In this document: piece after piece, positions 53,048-60,981 of the stretch
Layout of the letters: the number at the start of each line of letters is the position of its first letter
Position numbering within the stretch: position 1 is the stretch's first letter
Made by a program: the position numbers and the translations under genes
NCBI GenBank assembly: GCA_024234435.1
Contig: JACKOF010000003.1
Span: forward strand, 186,001 to 250,000
Direction of reading: 5' to 3'
DNA: 64,000 bases
Origin: Pseudomonadales bacterium
GTDB lineage: Bacteria > Pseudomonadota > Gammaproteobacteria > Pseudomonadales > Porticoccaceae
Notes under the pieces: generated by a model
Databases searched by the model: none
The model's input: only the letters and a program-made list of their open reading frames with translations
What the model was told of the DNA's origin: nothing

Positions 53048-53087
53048 GCCAGAGTGGTGAAATTGGTAGACACAGGGGATTCAAAAT
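53048..53087 (+). pseudogene. truncated 5' half of tRNA-Leu(CAA)
   Basis: Bases 53048-53087 repeat 53136-53175, the 5' half of the tRNA through the anticodon loop, with one mismatch (G for A at offset 30). After that the sequence departs from the tRNA and no 3' half follows before the intact copy. The mismatch spoils the anticodon stem. It sits right at the tRNA promoter. Confidence 0.85.
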
Positions 53088-53099
53088 TCTCAAGCGATT

Positions 53100-53302
53100 T
53101 TGTATCCCAAGGGAAAATAGTAAAATCTAAGCAGTGCCAGAGTGGTGAAATTGGTAGACACAGGAGATTCAAAATCTCCCGCCAGCAATGGTGTGCCGGT
53201 TCGAGTCCGGCCTCTGGTACCATCCCCCCCTTACATAAACGCAACGGATTATTTTATACCCCACAACCTAGATAGAAATTCTGGGATACAACTGGGATAC
53301 AA
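53100..53302. repeat. three copies of TGGGATACAA around tRNA-Leu
   Basis: TGGGATACAA occurs in direct orientation at 53282-53291 and 53293-53302, just past the tRNA, and inverted (TTGTATCCCA) at 53100-53109 in the spacer between the truncated and intact tRNA copies. Such decamers near a tRNA 3' end resemble recombinase arm-type sites, so they may be remains of an integration/excision event. No integrase gene is in the window. Confidence 0.6.
53136..53222 (+). tRNA. tRNA-Leu (anticodon CAA)
   Basis: Complete class II tRNA with CCA encoded (53220-53222). Acceptor GCCAGAG / CTCTGGT, D-arm, anticodon stem GGAGA / TCTCC with loop TTCAAAA (anticodon CAA), a long variable arm, and T-arm GCCGG TTCGAGT CCGGC. 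The first acceptor pair is G1-U72 rather than G-C. Upstream of queA as in Pseudomonas. It reads UUG codons. Confidence 0.95.
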
Positions 53303-53724
53303 ATCTGAGTAATGTGAAGAAATCTAAAGCATGCCTTCTAATAAACATTTCAAGCTACACCACACCTATTACCAAAGCTAAAGACTATAGCTTTCTACCC
53401 TCTCGAAATATCTCAGTATGTCCATGAGCAATTGACCAGCTTCTTTAGGTTCTACTAACCTTACATCCGTGACCCCGCTCAACAGGGTCAGAACCTGCCA
53501 AACTGGGGAAAAACCAACAACCCTTTAGGGACACCCTCCCCTCTACTAGCCGGCAAAAAGGTAAAATGCTGGCACTGGCCATTTTACCGTATCTCTCCCG
53601 ACACCGCCTAAAGAGATTTCAGTCCTTTCGATGAGTCTGCCGAAACCCTTAGGGCGTGTCCCGGGAGCTCATTGCGCACCAATGATACTATCGTGCCCTC
53701 GAAAAACAGCAGGAACAGCTTTAA
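53223..53724. other. 502-bp region after tRNA-Leu, left edge of the metal island
   Basis: No gene supported. Contains the TGGGATACAA repeats and an inverted repeat GGTAAAATG (53560-53568) / CATTTTACC (53580-53588), which may be an operator for the downstream transporter. Composition changes from AT-rich to GC-rich toward 53640. Confidence 0.6.
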
Positions 53725-54681
53725 ATGCGCGAACAACTGGAGCGATATCAGGTCTGGATTTATCTGGTTGCCATCCTGGTCGGCATGGCCATCGGCTGGA
53801 TGTCACCAGAGCAGACCCGTCATTGGGAAGTGTTGCTTTGGCCGGCCCTAGGTGTTCTTCTGTATACCACTTTCACTCAGGTACCACTGATACATCTCAG
53901 GTCGGCATTTCGTGATCGCCGCTTTCTGGCCGCTTTGCTGACGGGCAATTTTATCCTGATACCGGTGGTCGTTGGTCTTCTGTTGTGGCTGATACCGGAT
54001 GATCCCGCTATTCGTCTCGGCGTGCTGCTGGTACTGCTGGTACCCTGTACGGACTGGTTTATCAGTTATACCCATCTCGGTGGTGGGGACGGTGCCCGGG
54101 CCATCGCGGCCGCGCCGATCCTGCTGATTGTGCAGCTCATTTTGCTACCCGTTTATATCTGGCTTTTCATGGGCAATATCGCCATTGAGCTGGCGGTCGG
54201 CAGCCACTTGCTGCCAGCCTTCTTCGGATTGATTGTCACCCCACTGATCCTGGCCTGGTTAACCGAACAGTTGACGGAAAAGCACCCGCGCGCGCAAACA
54301 CTGGTGGACTGGCTTGGGTGGCTGCCCGTGCCGTTGCTGGCACTGGTGGTGTTTCTGATTGCCGGCTCCCAGGTCAGCCTGGTGATCGACAGTGGCGCCC
54401 TGCTGTGGTCGGCGCTTGTGGTTTTTGTGCTTTACCTGATTGCCGCCGCCATTATCGGCAAGGGGCTCAGTGAGCTATTCGGGTTCACGCCCACTATCGG
54501 CCGTACCCTCACCTTCAGCTTTGGTACCCGCAACTCCTTCGTCATGCTGCCGCTGGCGCTGTCACTGCCGGAGCCCTGGCGTGCCGCCATCGTTGTCATC
54601 GTCTTCCAATCCCTGGTCGAGTTGTTCGGCATGGTCGCATATCTGCGCTGGCTGCCGCGCCTGATCAGGAATGCCGACTGA
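53725..54681 (+). CDS. ACR3/BASS-type transporter, probable arsenite or metalloid efflux
   Basis: 318 residues, about 10 TM helices. V-P-C-T-D-W-F-I-S-Y near residue 112 resembles the conserved Cys region of ACR3 (A-P-C-T-x-M), and G-T-R-N-S-F-V-M-L-P-L-A-L is like the second conserved helix of the bile-acid/ACR3 superfamily. ACR3 proteins expel arsenite; many relatives carry other anions. No arsR or arsC accompanies it, and it converges on merA (15 bases apart), so substrate is uncertain. Confidence 0.75.
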   Translation: MREQLERYQVWIYLVAILVGMAIGWMSPEQTRHWEVLLWPALGVLLYTTFTQVPLIHLRSAFRDRRFLAALLTGNFILIPVVVGLLLWLIPDDPAIRLGVLLVLLVPCTDWFISYTHLGGGDGARAIAAAPILLIVQLILLPVYIWLFMGNIAIELAVGSHLLPAFFGLIVTPLILAWLTEQLTEKHPRAQTLVDWLGWLPVPLLALVVFLIAGSQVSLVIDSGALLWSALVVFVLYLIAAAIIGKGLSELFGFTPTIGRTLTFSFGTRNSFVMLPLALSLPEPWRAAIVVIVFQSLVELFGMVAYLRWLPRLIRNAD

Positions 54682-54696
54682 GCCGGGAACGCAGCC

Positions 54697-56103
54697 TTAC
54701 CCGGCGCAACAGGACAATTGAGTCACATCCGTGGTAAAAGTCTGGGCGCAGAGCTTGAGCCCTTCCACCATGGTCAGGTAGGGAAACAGCTCTTCAGCCA
54801 TTTCCTGCACGGTCATATTGGCCCGCATCACCATTACTGCCGTCTGGATCAGTTCTCCAGCCTCGGCGGCAACTGCCTGCACTCCCAGCAAGCGGCCTGA
54901 ATCCTGTTCGGCCACCATTTTGATAAAGCCTTGGGTGTCGAAATTCACCAAGGCGCGCGGCACGCTGTCCAAACTGAGCACGCGAGTATCGACCTGCAAC
55001 CCCTGCGTGGTCGCCTGTTCTTCCGTCAAGCCAACGGTCGCCACCTGTGGATCGGTAAAAATCACCGCCGGCATGGCGCTGAGGTCAAGCAGAGCGTCGC
55101 CGCCGCTCATGTTGACCCCGGCCCGGCTGCCCCCGGCGGCGGCCACATAGACGAACTGGGGGTGATCGGTGCAATCGCCCGCCGCATAGATGCCTGGCAC
55201 GTTGGTTTGCATTCGCCCATCCACCTGAATCGCGCCACGCACTGTCTTCACGCCAATCTGTTCCAGACCCAACCGTTCGGTATTGGGTGTGCGTCCGGTG
55301 GCGATCAACAACTGCTCTGCTCGCAATTCCCCGGCATTGGTATCCAGTATGAACTCTCCATCGGCGTAATCGACCCGGCTGGCCTGGGTCCGCAGCAATA
55401 CCCGAATGCCTTCCTGCTCAAAGGCCTTCCGAATAACATCGCCTACAGCCGGATCGTCACGGGATAGCAACCGGCTACGCGCCAGGATGGTTACATGACT
55501 GCCCAGCCGCGCAAAGGCCTGGGCAAGCTCCAATGCCACCGCTGATCCCCCGATCACCAGCAGGCGCTCTGGGATGATGGATAGCGACAAGGCGGAGGTG
55601 GAAGTCAGGTACGGCGTATCGGCCAACCCCGCAATGGGTGGGATCGCCGGCCGCGCACCCGTGCCGATAAATGCCCGATCAAATTTGATCCGCCGCACTT
55701 CGCCCTCCGTGGTGGTGACGTCGAGCGCATTGGCCGTCACGAATTGCGCTGTTCCCTGGATCAGGGTAATGGCCGGGTTGTCACGTAGAATACTGGCATA
55801 CTTGGCCTCGCGCAGTGCTTCCACCAATCCCTGCTGTTGTTCCAGCAATTTGCCACGATCCACAGTTGGCGCCCAGACATCAATGCCCTCGTCAAAGGGA
55901 CTTTGGCGTCGCAAGTGCGCGATCTTCGCCGCTCGGATCATCGTCTTGGATGGCACGCAACCGGTATTCACGCAGGTGCCACCAAGGGTGGCTCGCTCGA
56001 TCACGGTTACCCGGGCGCCGCGTTCCGTCGCTTTCAGTGCCGCGGCCATGGCGGCACCGCCGGTACCGATGACAGCAATGTGAATCGCTTGCGCTTCACT
56101 CAT
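54697..56103 (-). CDS. merA: mercuric reductase
   Basis: 468 residues. Reduces Hg(II) to Hg(0) with NADPH. FAD motif G-T-G-G-A-A-M-A-A; redox pair Cys44/Cys49 in G-G-T-C-V-N-T-G-C-V-P-S-K; C-terminal metal-transfer Cys pair in L-S-C-C-A-G. The N-terminal HMA (NmerA) domain of many MerA proteins is missing. Last gene of merT-merP-merA. Confidence 0.96.
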   Translation of the reverse strand: MSEAQAIHIAVIGTGGAAMAAALKATERGARVTVIERATLGGTCVNTGCVPSKTMIRAAKIAHLRRQSPFDEGIDVWAPTVDRGKLLEQQQGLVEALREAKYASILRDNPAITLIQGTAQFVTANALDVTTTEGEVRRIKFDRAFIGTGARPAIPPIAGLADTPYLTSTSALSLSIIPERLLVIGGSAVALELAQAFARLGSHVTILARSRLLSRDDPAVGDVIRKAFEQEGIRVLLRTQASRVDYADGEFILDTNAGELRAEQLLIATGRTPNTERLGLEQIGVKTVRGAIQVDGRMQTNVPGIYAAGDCTDHPQFVYVAAAGGSRAGVNMSGGDALLDLSAMPAVIFTDPQVATVGLTEEQATTQGLQVDTRVLSLDSVPRALVNFDTQGFIKMVAEQDSGRLLGVQAVAAEAGELIQTAVMVMRANMTVQEMAEELFPYLTMVEGLKLCAQTFTTDVTQLSCCAG

Positions 56104-56139
56104 GACGGTTTCCTATCCGAAAATTACCCTACAATCTCA

Positions 56140-56436
56140 TTACTTCTGATCTGCCGAGCTTTGTTTGAGGGTAGATGGATAACCGGCATTGGCCGTGGCC
56201 TCCGTCAACTCTGTAACGGAGGTTTGCGTGTCCTCGAAGGTGACCCTGGCTTCGCGCTGCTCGAAGCTGACATCGACCTGCCTGACACCGTCAACCCGCT
56301 TGAGCGCAGTCATTACGGTGATCGGGCAGGCGGCGCAGGTCATACCGGGCACATCCAGCGTGACGGTCTGCTCCGCGCCCCAGAGGGGTAGACTGAACAG
56401 GGCAAACAGTGAACTTACAAGTAAGGACTTTTTCAT
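56140..56436 (-). CDS. merP: periplasmic mercury-binding protein MerP
   Basis: 98 residues. Signal peptide to about residue 20 (L-P-L-W-G-A), then an HMA domain with G-M-T-C-A-A-C (Cys34, Cys37). It binds Hg(II) in the periplasm and passes it to MerT. Thirteen bases from merT. Confidence 0.95.
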   Translation of the reverse strand: MKKSLLVSSLFALFSLPLWGAEQTVTLDVPGMTCAACPITVMTALKRVDGVRQVDVSFEQREARVTFEDTQTSVTELTEATANAGYPSTLKQSSADQK

Positions 56437-56448
56437 GTTGCGGACCTC

Positions 56449-56799
56449 TCAGTAAAACAGGGGTAGGACATAGGGGAACACCGCAGCGATGGCGATCAGT
56501 AACGCTACGAACCAGAAGGCGGCTTTGTAAACGCCATGCACCCTGGGTGCAGCGCACACATCGCCGGGTTCACAAGCCCTGGTGGGCCGGTATATCTGGC
56601 GCCAGGCCAACACCATGGCCACCAGGGCAGCGCCCAGAAACCAGGGACGATAGGGTTCCAATGCGGTTAAATTACCGATCCAGGCGCCGGAAAACCCCAG
56701 CACCACCAACACCAACGGTACCAGGCAACAGGCAGAGGCCAGCAAGGCTGCGACACCCCCGGCAAGCAACGAACCGCGTCCCGGTTTGGATTCAGGCAT
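56449..56799 (-). CDS. merT: mercuric ion transporter MerT
   Basis: 116 residues from ATG at 56799 with AGGAGG before it; the in-frame extension to 56871 would run through the mer promoter. Three TM helices, Cys24-Cys25 in the first helix and Cys76/Cys82 in the cytoplasmic loop, the standard Hg-binding residues. Imports Hg(II) for MerA. Confidence 0.95.
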   Translation of the reverse strand: MPESKPGRGSLLAGGVAALLASACCLVPLVLVVLGFSGAWIGNLTALEPYRPWFLGAALVAMVLAWRQIYRPTRACEPGDVCAAPRVHGVYKAAFWFVALLIAIAAVFPYVLPLFY

Positions 56800-56836
56800 G
56801 GGCAAACCTCCTGTTGTTTTATTCACCACTGTGGCA

Positions 56837-56867
56837 AGCTTATCTCCGTAGTCGACTACGGAGTCAA
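56837..56867 (-). promoter_or_regulatory. MerR-controlled merTPA promoter and operator
   Basis: On the - strand: -35 TTGACT (56867-56862), a 19-bp spacer, and -10 TAAGCT (56842-56837). The long 19-bp spacer is the MerR-type trait. The spacer centre is the perfect palindrome CTCCGTAGTCGACTACGGAG (56844-56863), the MerR dimer site. Confidence 0.93.
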
Positions 56868-56872
56868 GCAAC

Positions 56873-57301
56873 GTGTCCGGTTCTCAAAACACATCCATGA
56901 CCATCGGCAGTCTGGCCAAGGCCGCAGAGATAAACGTCGAAACTATTCGCTACTACCAGCGGCTGGGGCTGATGACAGAGCCTGAGAAGCCCTTAGGCGG
57001 GATTCGCCGCTACGACGAGGACGCGCTGGCACGGCTTCGATTCATCCGCAGGGCGCGATGGCTGGGATTCAGTCTGGAGGAAATCGGAGAACTGCTGAAA
57101 CTCGAAGACGGCACCCATTGCGACGAGGCCAAAGCACTGGGCGAGCGCAAGCTGGGCAACGTGCGAGACAAGATCCGCAGTCTTCAGCAAATTGAAGGCG
57201 TGCTCGACCAACTCGTCGAGGAGTGCTGCACCCAGAAGGACAATGTCACCTGCCCACTGATCGCATCCCTCCACGAGGGGTTTGAGGCAGTTACTCCATG
57301 A
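56873..57301 (+). CDS. merR: mercury-responsive activator MerR
   Basis: 142 residues from GTG at 56873 with GGAG in front; ATG at 56897 is an alternative, but the extra eight residues match MerR proteins (M-T-I-G-S-L-A-K-A-A-E-I-N-V-E-T-I-R-Y-Y). Hg-binding Cys83, Cys118 and Cys127 are in place (T-H-C-D-E-A, E-E-C-C-T, V-T-C-P). Divergent from merTPA; it represses without Hg(II) and untwists the 19-bp spacer when Hg(II) binds. Confidence 0.94.
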   Translation: MSGSQNTSMTIGSLAKAAEINVETIRYYQRLGLMTEPEKPLGGIRRYDEDALARLRFIRRARWLGFSLEEIGELLKLEDGTHCDEAKALGERKLGNVRDKIRSLQQIEGVLDQLVEECCTQKDNVTCPLIASLHEGFEAVTP

Positions 57302-57409
57302 TGGCAGCAGCAGATCCGCATCTCGAAAAGGCCCATGCATCCCTATCTACTCACGATGCAATCATCGAAGATTTGGCAGCGCATCAAAGATCAGGATGAT
57401 TCCGGCTGG

Positions 57410-58342
57410 CTACCCTCTGACTTGATTCAACTCCACGGTCACATGAGCAAGCTCTTTGTGTACGCCTAAATACCGTTTGATATCGTCAGGCGCTACGGTT
57501 TCATCCACCACGAGCGACAAGATGCACGCGTAGCTCCCCTTCCCTACTCGCCAGACATGCAAATCCGATATTGCCGCCTCTACCGGCGCCGACTTGATGG
57601 CATCGTGTATCTCCGCCACCACAGGCGCATCCATTTCTGCATCCAGAAGCACGCGACCGGTATCCCGCAAAAGCCCGTAGGCCCAGGCGGACACCAGGCC
57701 TGCACCCACAATACCCATTACCGGGTCCAGCCAACTGGCCCCCCACCACTTGCCCCCAAACAAGGCGACAATGGCCAATAGAGAGGTTGCCGCATCGGTC
57801 ATGACATGTAGATAGGCAGAACGCAGGTTGAGGTCGTGATGATGGTGATGGCTATCGTGGCTATCCGTGCCATGATGATGAGCATGACCATCTTTCAATA
57901 ACCAGGCACAGGTGAGATTGACCAACAAACCTACCATGGCAATCAGGATCGCCTGGTCATAGTGAATGGGGCTCGGTGCCAGCAAGCGTTCAACGGATTG
58001 AAACAACATCAACCCGGCGACTCCGACCAACAAAATCGCACTGGTATAGCCGCCCAGGATTTCAATTTTCCAGGTGCCGAAGGCGAAGCGTTTGCTATGG
58101 GCCAAACGCCGTGCTGCGCCGTAAGCCAGGACCGACAAACCCAACGCCATGGCATGGGAACTCATGTGCCAACCATCGGCCAATAGCGCCATGGAGTTGT
58201 AAATCCATCCCCCGGCGATTTCCACCACCATGGTAATTGCGGTGAGCCAAACGGCCCACCGGGTGTTTCGTTCCGCTAACGGATTGCCGTCATCAAAAAT
58301 ATGGGAGTGCTGCCAAGGAATGGTGTTGTCAAATTTTTCCAC
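57410..58342 (-). CDS. dmeF: cation diffusion facilitator, DmeF-type (Co/Ni/Zn exporter)
   Basis: 310 residues. Six-TM CDF protein with a His-rich loop (H-A-H-H-H-G-T-D-S-H-D-S-H-H-H-H-H) between helices 4 and 5 and metal-site residues in L-A-D-G-W-H-M and M-T-D-A. Divergent from an RcnR/FrmR-type regulator with an operator between, the dmeRF arrangement. Most likely expels Co(II), Ni(II) or Zn(II); exact metal not readable. Confidence 0.9.
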   Translation of the reverse strand: MEKFDNTIPWQHSHIFDDGNPLAERNTRWAVWLTAITMVVEIAGGWIYNSMALLADGWHMSSHAMALGLSVLAYGAARRLAHSKRFAFGTWKIEILGGYTSAILLVGVAGLMLFQSVERLLAPSPIHYDQAILIAMVGLLVNLTCAWLLKDGHAHHHGTDSHDSHHHHHDLNLRSAYLHVMTDAATSLLAIVALFGGKWWGASWLDPVMGIVGAGLVSAWAYGLLRDTGRVLLDAEMDAPVVAEIHDAIKSAPVEAAISDLHVWRVGKGSYACILSLVVDETVAPDDIKRYLGVHKELAHVTVELNQVRG

Positions 58343-58370
58343 AGGACTGGTACCTTAATGCATCGCGACA

Positions 58371-58391
58371 TATACTATACCCCAGTATATA
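58371..58391. promoter_or_regulatory. RcnR/DmeR-type operator candidate
   Basis: TATACTATACCCCAGTATAT lies between the divergent dmeF and dmeR starts. TACT-ATACCCC-AGTA has the TACT/AGTA arms around a C-rich centre typical of RcnR-family operators. Confidence 0.7.
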
Positions 58392-58415
58392 TTTACACAC
58401 TAGAGAACAGTGCAT

Positions 58416-58691
58416 ATGGCACACACCAACAGGGATCAAAAAAAGCTCTTAACCCGGGTTCGACGCATTAAGGGGCAGGCAGAAGCCATTGAAAAAGCCC
58501 TGGATCAGGGCAAGGATTGCACAGCCATACTGCAACAGATAGCGGCCATACGCGGTGCTATCAATGGCCTGATGTCCGAAGTGCTCGAAGGTCATCTGCG
58601 TGAACATCTAGGTGCCGAGGACATTTCTCAGGCGCAGCGTCAGCAGGAACTCGATGATGTCATCGGCATACTGCGATCGTATTTGAAATAG
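58416..58691 (+). CDS. RcnR/FrmR-family metal-sensing repressor (DmeR-like)
   Basis: 91 residues from ATG at 58416; a GTG at 58410 is possible. Family fold: R-V-R-R-I-K-G-Q-A-E-A-I-E-K-A-L with Cys in K-D-C-T-A-I-L-Q-Q-I-A-A-I-R-G-A-I-N-G-L and an H-L-R-E-H motif. It senses Co/Ni (RcnR-like) or formaldehyde (FrmR-like). Being divergent from a CDF exporter favours metal sensing. Confidence 0.9.
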   Translation: MAHTNRDQKKLLTRVRRIKGQAEAIEKALDQGKDCTAILQQIAAIRGAINGLMSEVLEGHLREHLGAEDISQAQRQQELDDVIGILRSYLK

Positions 58692-58720
58692 GTCATTTAA
58701 CGATTAATTCCGAAATACCG

Positions 58721-59098
58721 GTGAAGACATTGCGAACGCAGCTAAAAAGATGGGCCAGACTTATCAGGCAGGACATGTATACGGTGTGGCCGGTTGCGCG
58801 GGACTCTCGCACCCCTCTGCACACCAAAATACTGGCCTTCGTCGTCGGTGCCTATGCTTTTTCACCTATCGACCTCATTCCAGACTTCATCCCGGTCATT
58901 GGTTACCTGGATGACTTATTGATCGTTCCGGCGGGCATCTGGCTGGTAGTAAAAATGACTCCAAAGATTGTCATTCATGAGAATCGCGAACGCGCTAGAC
59001 TCCACCACCCAACGCCGATCAGCCGGGTCGCGGCAGGCGTCATTATCAGTCTGTGGCTATCTGCAATAGCGGTATCAATCTATCTATGGGGATATTGA
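58721..59098 (+). CDS. YkvA family (DUF1232) membrane protein
   Basis: 125 residues from GTG at 58721. The DUF1232 core Y-A-F-S-P-I-D-L-I-P-D-F-I-P-V-I-G-Y-L-D-D is exact; a C-terminal TM helix follows. Family function unknown; members often sit in metal- or stress-resistance regions. Starts 29 bases after the repressor gene. Confidence 0.9.
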   Translation: MKTLRTQLKRWARLIRQDMYTVWPVARDSRTPLHTKILAFVVGAYAFSPIDLIPDFIPVIGYLDDLLIVPAGIWLVVKMTPKIVIHENRERARLHHPTPISRVAAGVIISLWLSAIAVSIYLWGY

Positions 59099-59236
59099 TG
59101 ACGCAATTTAACTATCGCCTCCACTTGATTTGCTCAGGCCAGCGCACCAGTGCCTCACGTAACCCCATGGGGGTCCAGTCGTTTCAATGTGGTTGCCTTT
59201 CTGCTAGGCTCACGATCAAATTCCGGGACCACTTGC

Positions 59237-59584
59237 ATGATTAAACGCTGTTTCATAGTCGCAATGACGCTGTTGATTGCCTTGCAGTCAGTGGCGTCTA
59301 TTGCCTATGAAACACAACCGCACAACCCCGCAATACCACATTATGATGCGCATTCACACGAATCAGCGGATTTTTCCAACGAAAATCAGGCAACCAAGTC
59401 GTCTCCCGACAGCCCCAGTCATTCAGCGGACCATTGTCATCACAGCCACAGCTGCTTTCACATGGTGTTGCTGGGAACCCTCACAGACATTTCCGGCGTG
59501 ACGGCGGGAATAGTACTGTCCGACTACCAAGCCAACTTCACCACCGGGGTTCAATCCTCCCTTTTCCGCCCTCCCATTTCCTGA
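59237..59584 (+). CDS. His-rich exported protein, CzcI-like
   Basis: 115 residues from ATG at 59237. Signal peptide (about residues 1-24), then a His-rich region (A-H-S-H-E-S-A-D and H-S-A-D-H-C-H-H-S-H-S-C-F-H). Position just before czcC and the His/Cys content match CzcI, the small periplasmic accessory of czc operons; sequence similarity is not strong. Likely binds Zn, Co or Cd. Confidence 0.6.
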   Translation: MIKRCFIVAMTLLIALQSVASIAYETQPHNPAIPHYDAHSHESADFSNENQATKSSPDSPSHSADHCHHSHSCFHMVLLGTLTDISGVTAGIVLSDYQANFTTGVQSSLFRPPIS

Positions 59585-59647
59585 CCCTGCGAATATCTTC
59601 CCCACCCGGGGAATAACCGTCATTTAGAATTTCGTAGGAGCAGTCTC

Positions 59648-60958
59648 ATGCTTTTCAGAATGCCCGTAAAAAACGGGCGGCGCGCAATGCCGTGCCACTT
59701 TATTATCCATGCCTTTTGCCTTCTAGCGCTGGCATTCGGTTCTGCCCTGGCACACGCCGGTGACAAACCGCTCACTCTGTCCGAGGCCCTCTCGCGGGCC
59801 ATGGCGCAAAACCCCGGCCTCCAGGTCTTCGATTTTCGCCTTCAGGGCCTTGAGGGTCGCCGCGTTACGGCAGATCAAAATCCTGCCCTGGAGGCCGGTC
59901 TGGAAGTGGAAAACTTCCTCGGCAGCGACAATCTGCGAGGAGTTGACGGGGCAGAGTACACCCTATCCCTGTCATCGGTTCTCGAACTTGGCGGCAAGCG
60001 TCAGTCCCGCGTCAGCGTGGTTGACTCACGATATGGGCGGGTCGAGGCCGAGCGCCGGGCCGAGACCCTGGATCTCTTGGGACAGGTGACCCAGCGCTTT
60101 GTCGCCACACTGGCCCTGCAGGAAAAACTGGAACTGACCGCTGAAGCCGTGGCGCTGGCCGAGGCCACCCACGAGATCGTCACCCGCCGCGCCGACCGGG
60201 GCGCTGCGCCCCAGGCCGAAGTCCTGCGCGCCAGGGCCGCGCTCACCCAGAGTCGTATTGAGCAGTCCCGTCTTCGAGCCGCCTACGAGAGCCGGAAAAT
60301 GGCTCTGGCTTCGCTGTGGGGTGATACCAGCCCGGACTTTCAAATGCTGGAAGGCGATCTGTTCCAGTTCGGTTCCTCCGACAACTTCGAGGCCCTGTAC
60401 CAGCGGGTCAGCGACAGCCCGGCCATTCAAATCTACGCCAGCGAACAGCGTATCCGCGAAGCGGAGATTCAGCTGGCGCGCAGCCAGTCCGAGAGCGACA
60501 TCCGTTGGCAGGTCGGCATCCGGCGTTTCGAAGAGACGGATGATACCGCCTTGACCGCTGGGCTCTCGGTACCGCTCTTTTCCGGACGGCGCAATCGCGG
60601 CGAGGTGCAGGCCGCCCTGGCGGCGCGGGATGAGGTCCGACTCCGCCGGGAGGATACCCTGCTGCGCCTCCATTCGCGCCTGTTCGACGCCTACCACTTG
60701 CGGCAACAAAGCATCGAGGCTGTTGAGCAGGTTCGCGGCCAAATGCTTCCCGACCTGACCGAGGCACTCACTCAGACCCGCGAGGCCTACGAACGCGGCC
60801 GCTACAGCTATGTGGAATGGACCGCCGCCCAGCGGGAGCTGCTCTCAGCACGGGAGGCACTGGTCGACGCCGCCACCACGGCGCTGCTCAACCAGGCGCT
60901 GATCGAACAACTCACGGCACAGCCTCTCGCCGCCGTTCCGGGCGTCCCGGCGCGCTAA
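59648..60958 (+). CDS. czcC: CzcC-type outer-membrane efflux protein (TolC family)
   Basis: 436 residues with AGGAG before the ATG. Signal peptide then two outer-membrane efflux repeats (S-E-A-L-S-R-A-M-A-Q-N-P-G-L at the start of repeat 1; a second repeat from about residue 225). Forms the outer-membrane channel of a Czc/Cus-type tripartite pump. Twenty-three bases separate it from czcB. Confidence 0.9.
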   Translation: MLFRMPVKNGRRAMPCHFIIHAFCLLALAFGSALAHAGDKPLTLSEALSRAMAQNPGLQVFDFRLQGLEGRRVTADQNPALEAGLEVENFLGSDNLRGVDGAEYTLSLSSVLELGGKRQSRVSVVDSRYGRVEAERRAETLDLLGQVTQRFVATLALQEKLELTAEAVALAEATHEIVTRRADRGAAPQAEVLRARAALTQSRIEQSRLRAAYESRKMALASLWGDTSPDFQMLEGDLFQFGSSDNFEALYQRVSDSPAIQIYASEQRIREAEIQLARSQSESDIRWQVGIRRFEETDDTALTAGLSVPLFSGRRNRGEVQAALAARDEVRLRREDTLLRLHSRLFDAYHLRQQSIEAVEQVRGQMLPDLTEALTQTREAYERGRYSYVEWTAAQRELLSAREALVDAATTALLNQALIEQLTAQPLAAVPGVPAR

Positions 60959-60981
60959 TCCACGAATTCAGGATTCACACC

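Noticed and set aside
52993..53244. - strand frame across the tRNA-Leu copies
   Set aside because: Translation of tRNA sequence; such reads are a known annotation artefact.
54931..56391. Several + strand open frames opposite merA and merP
   Set aside because: Shadow frames of GC-rich coding sequence; merA and merP have complete family motifs on the - strand.
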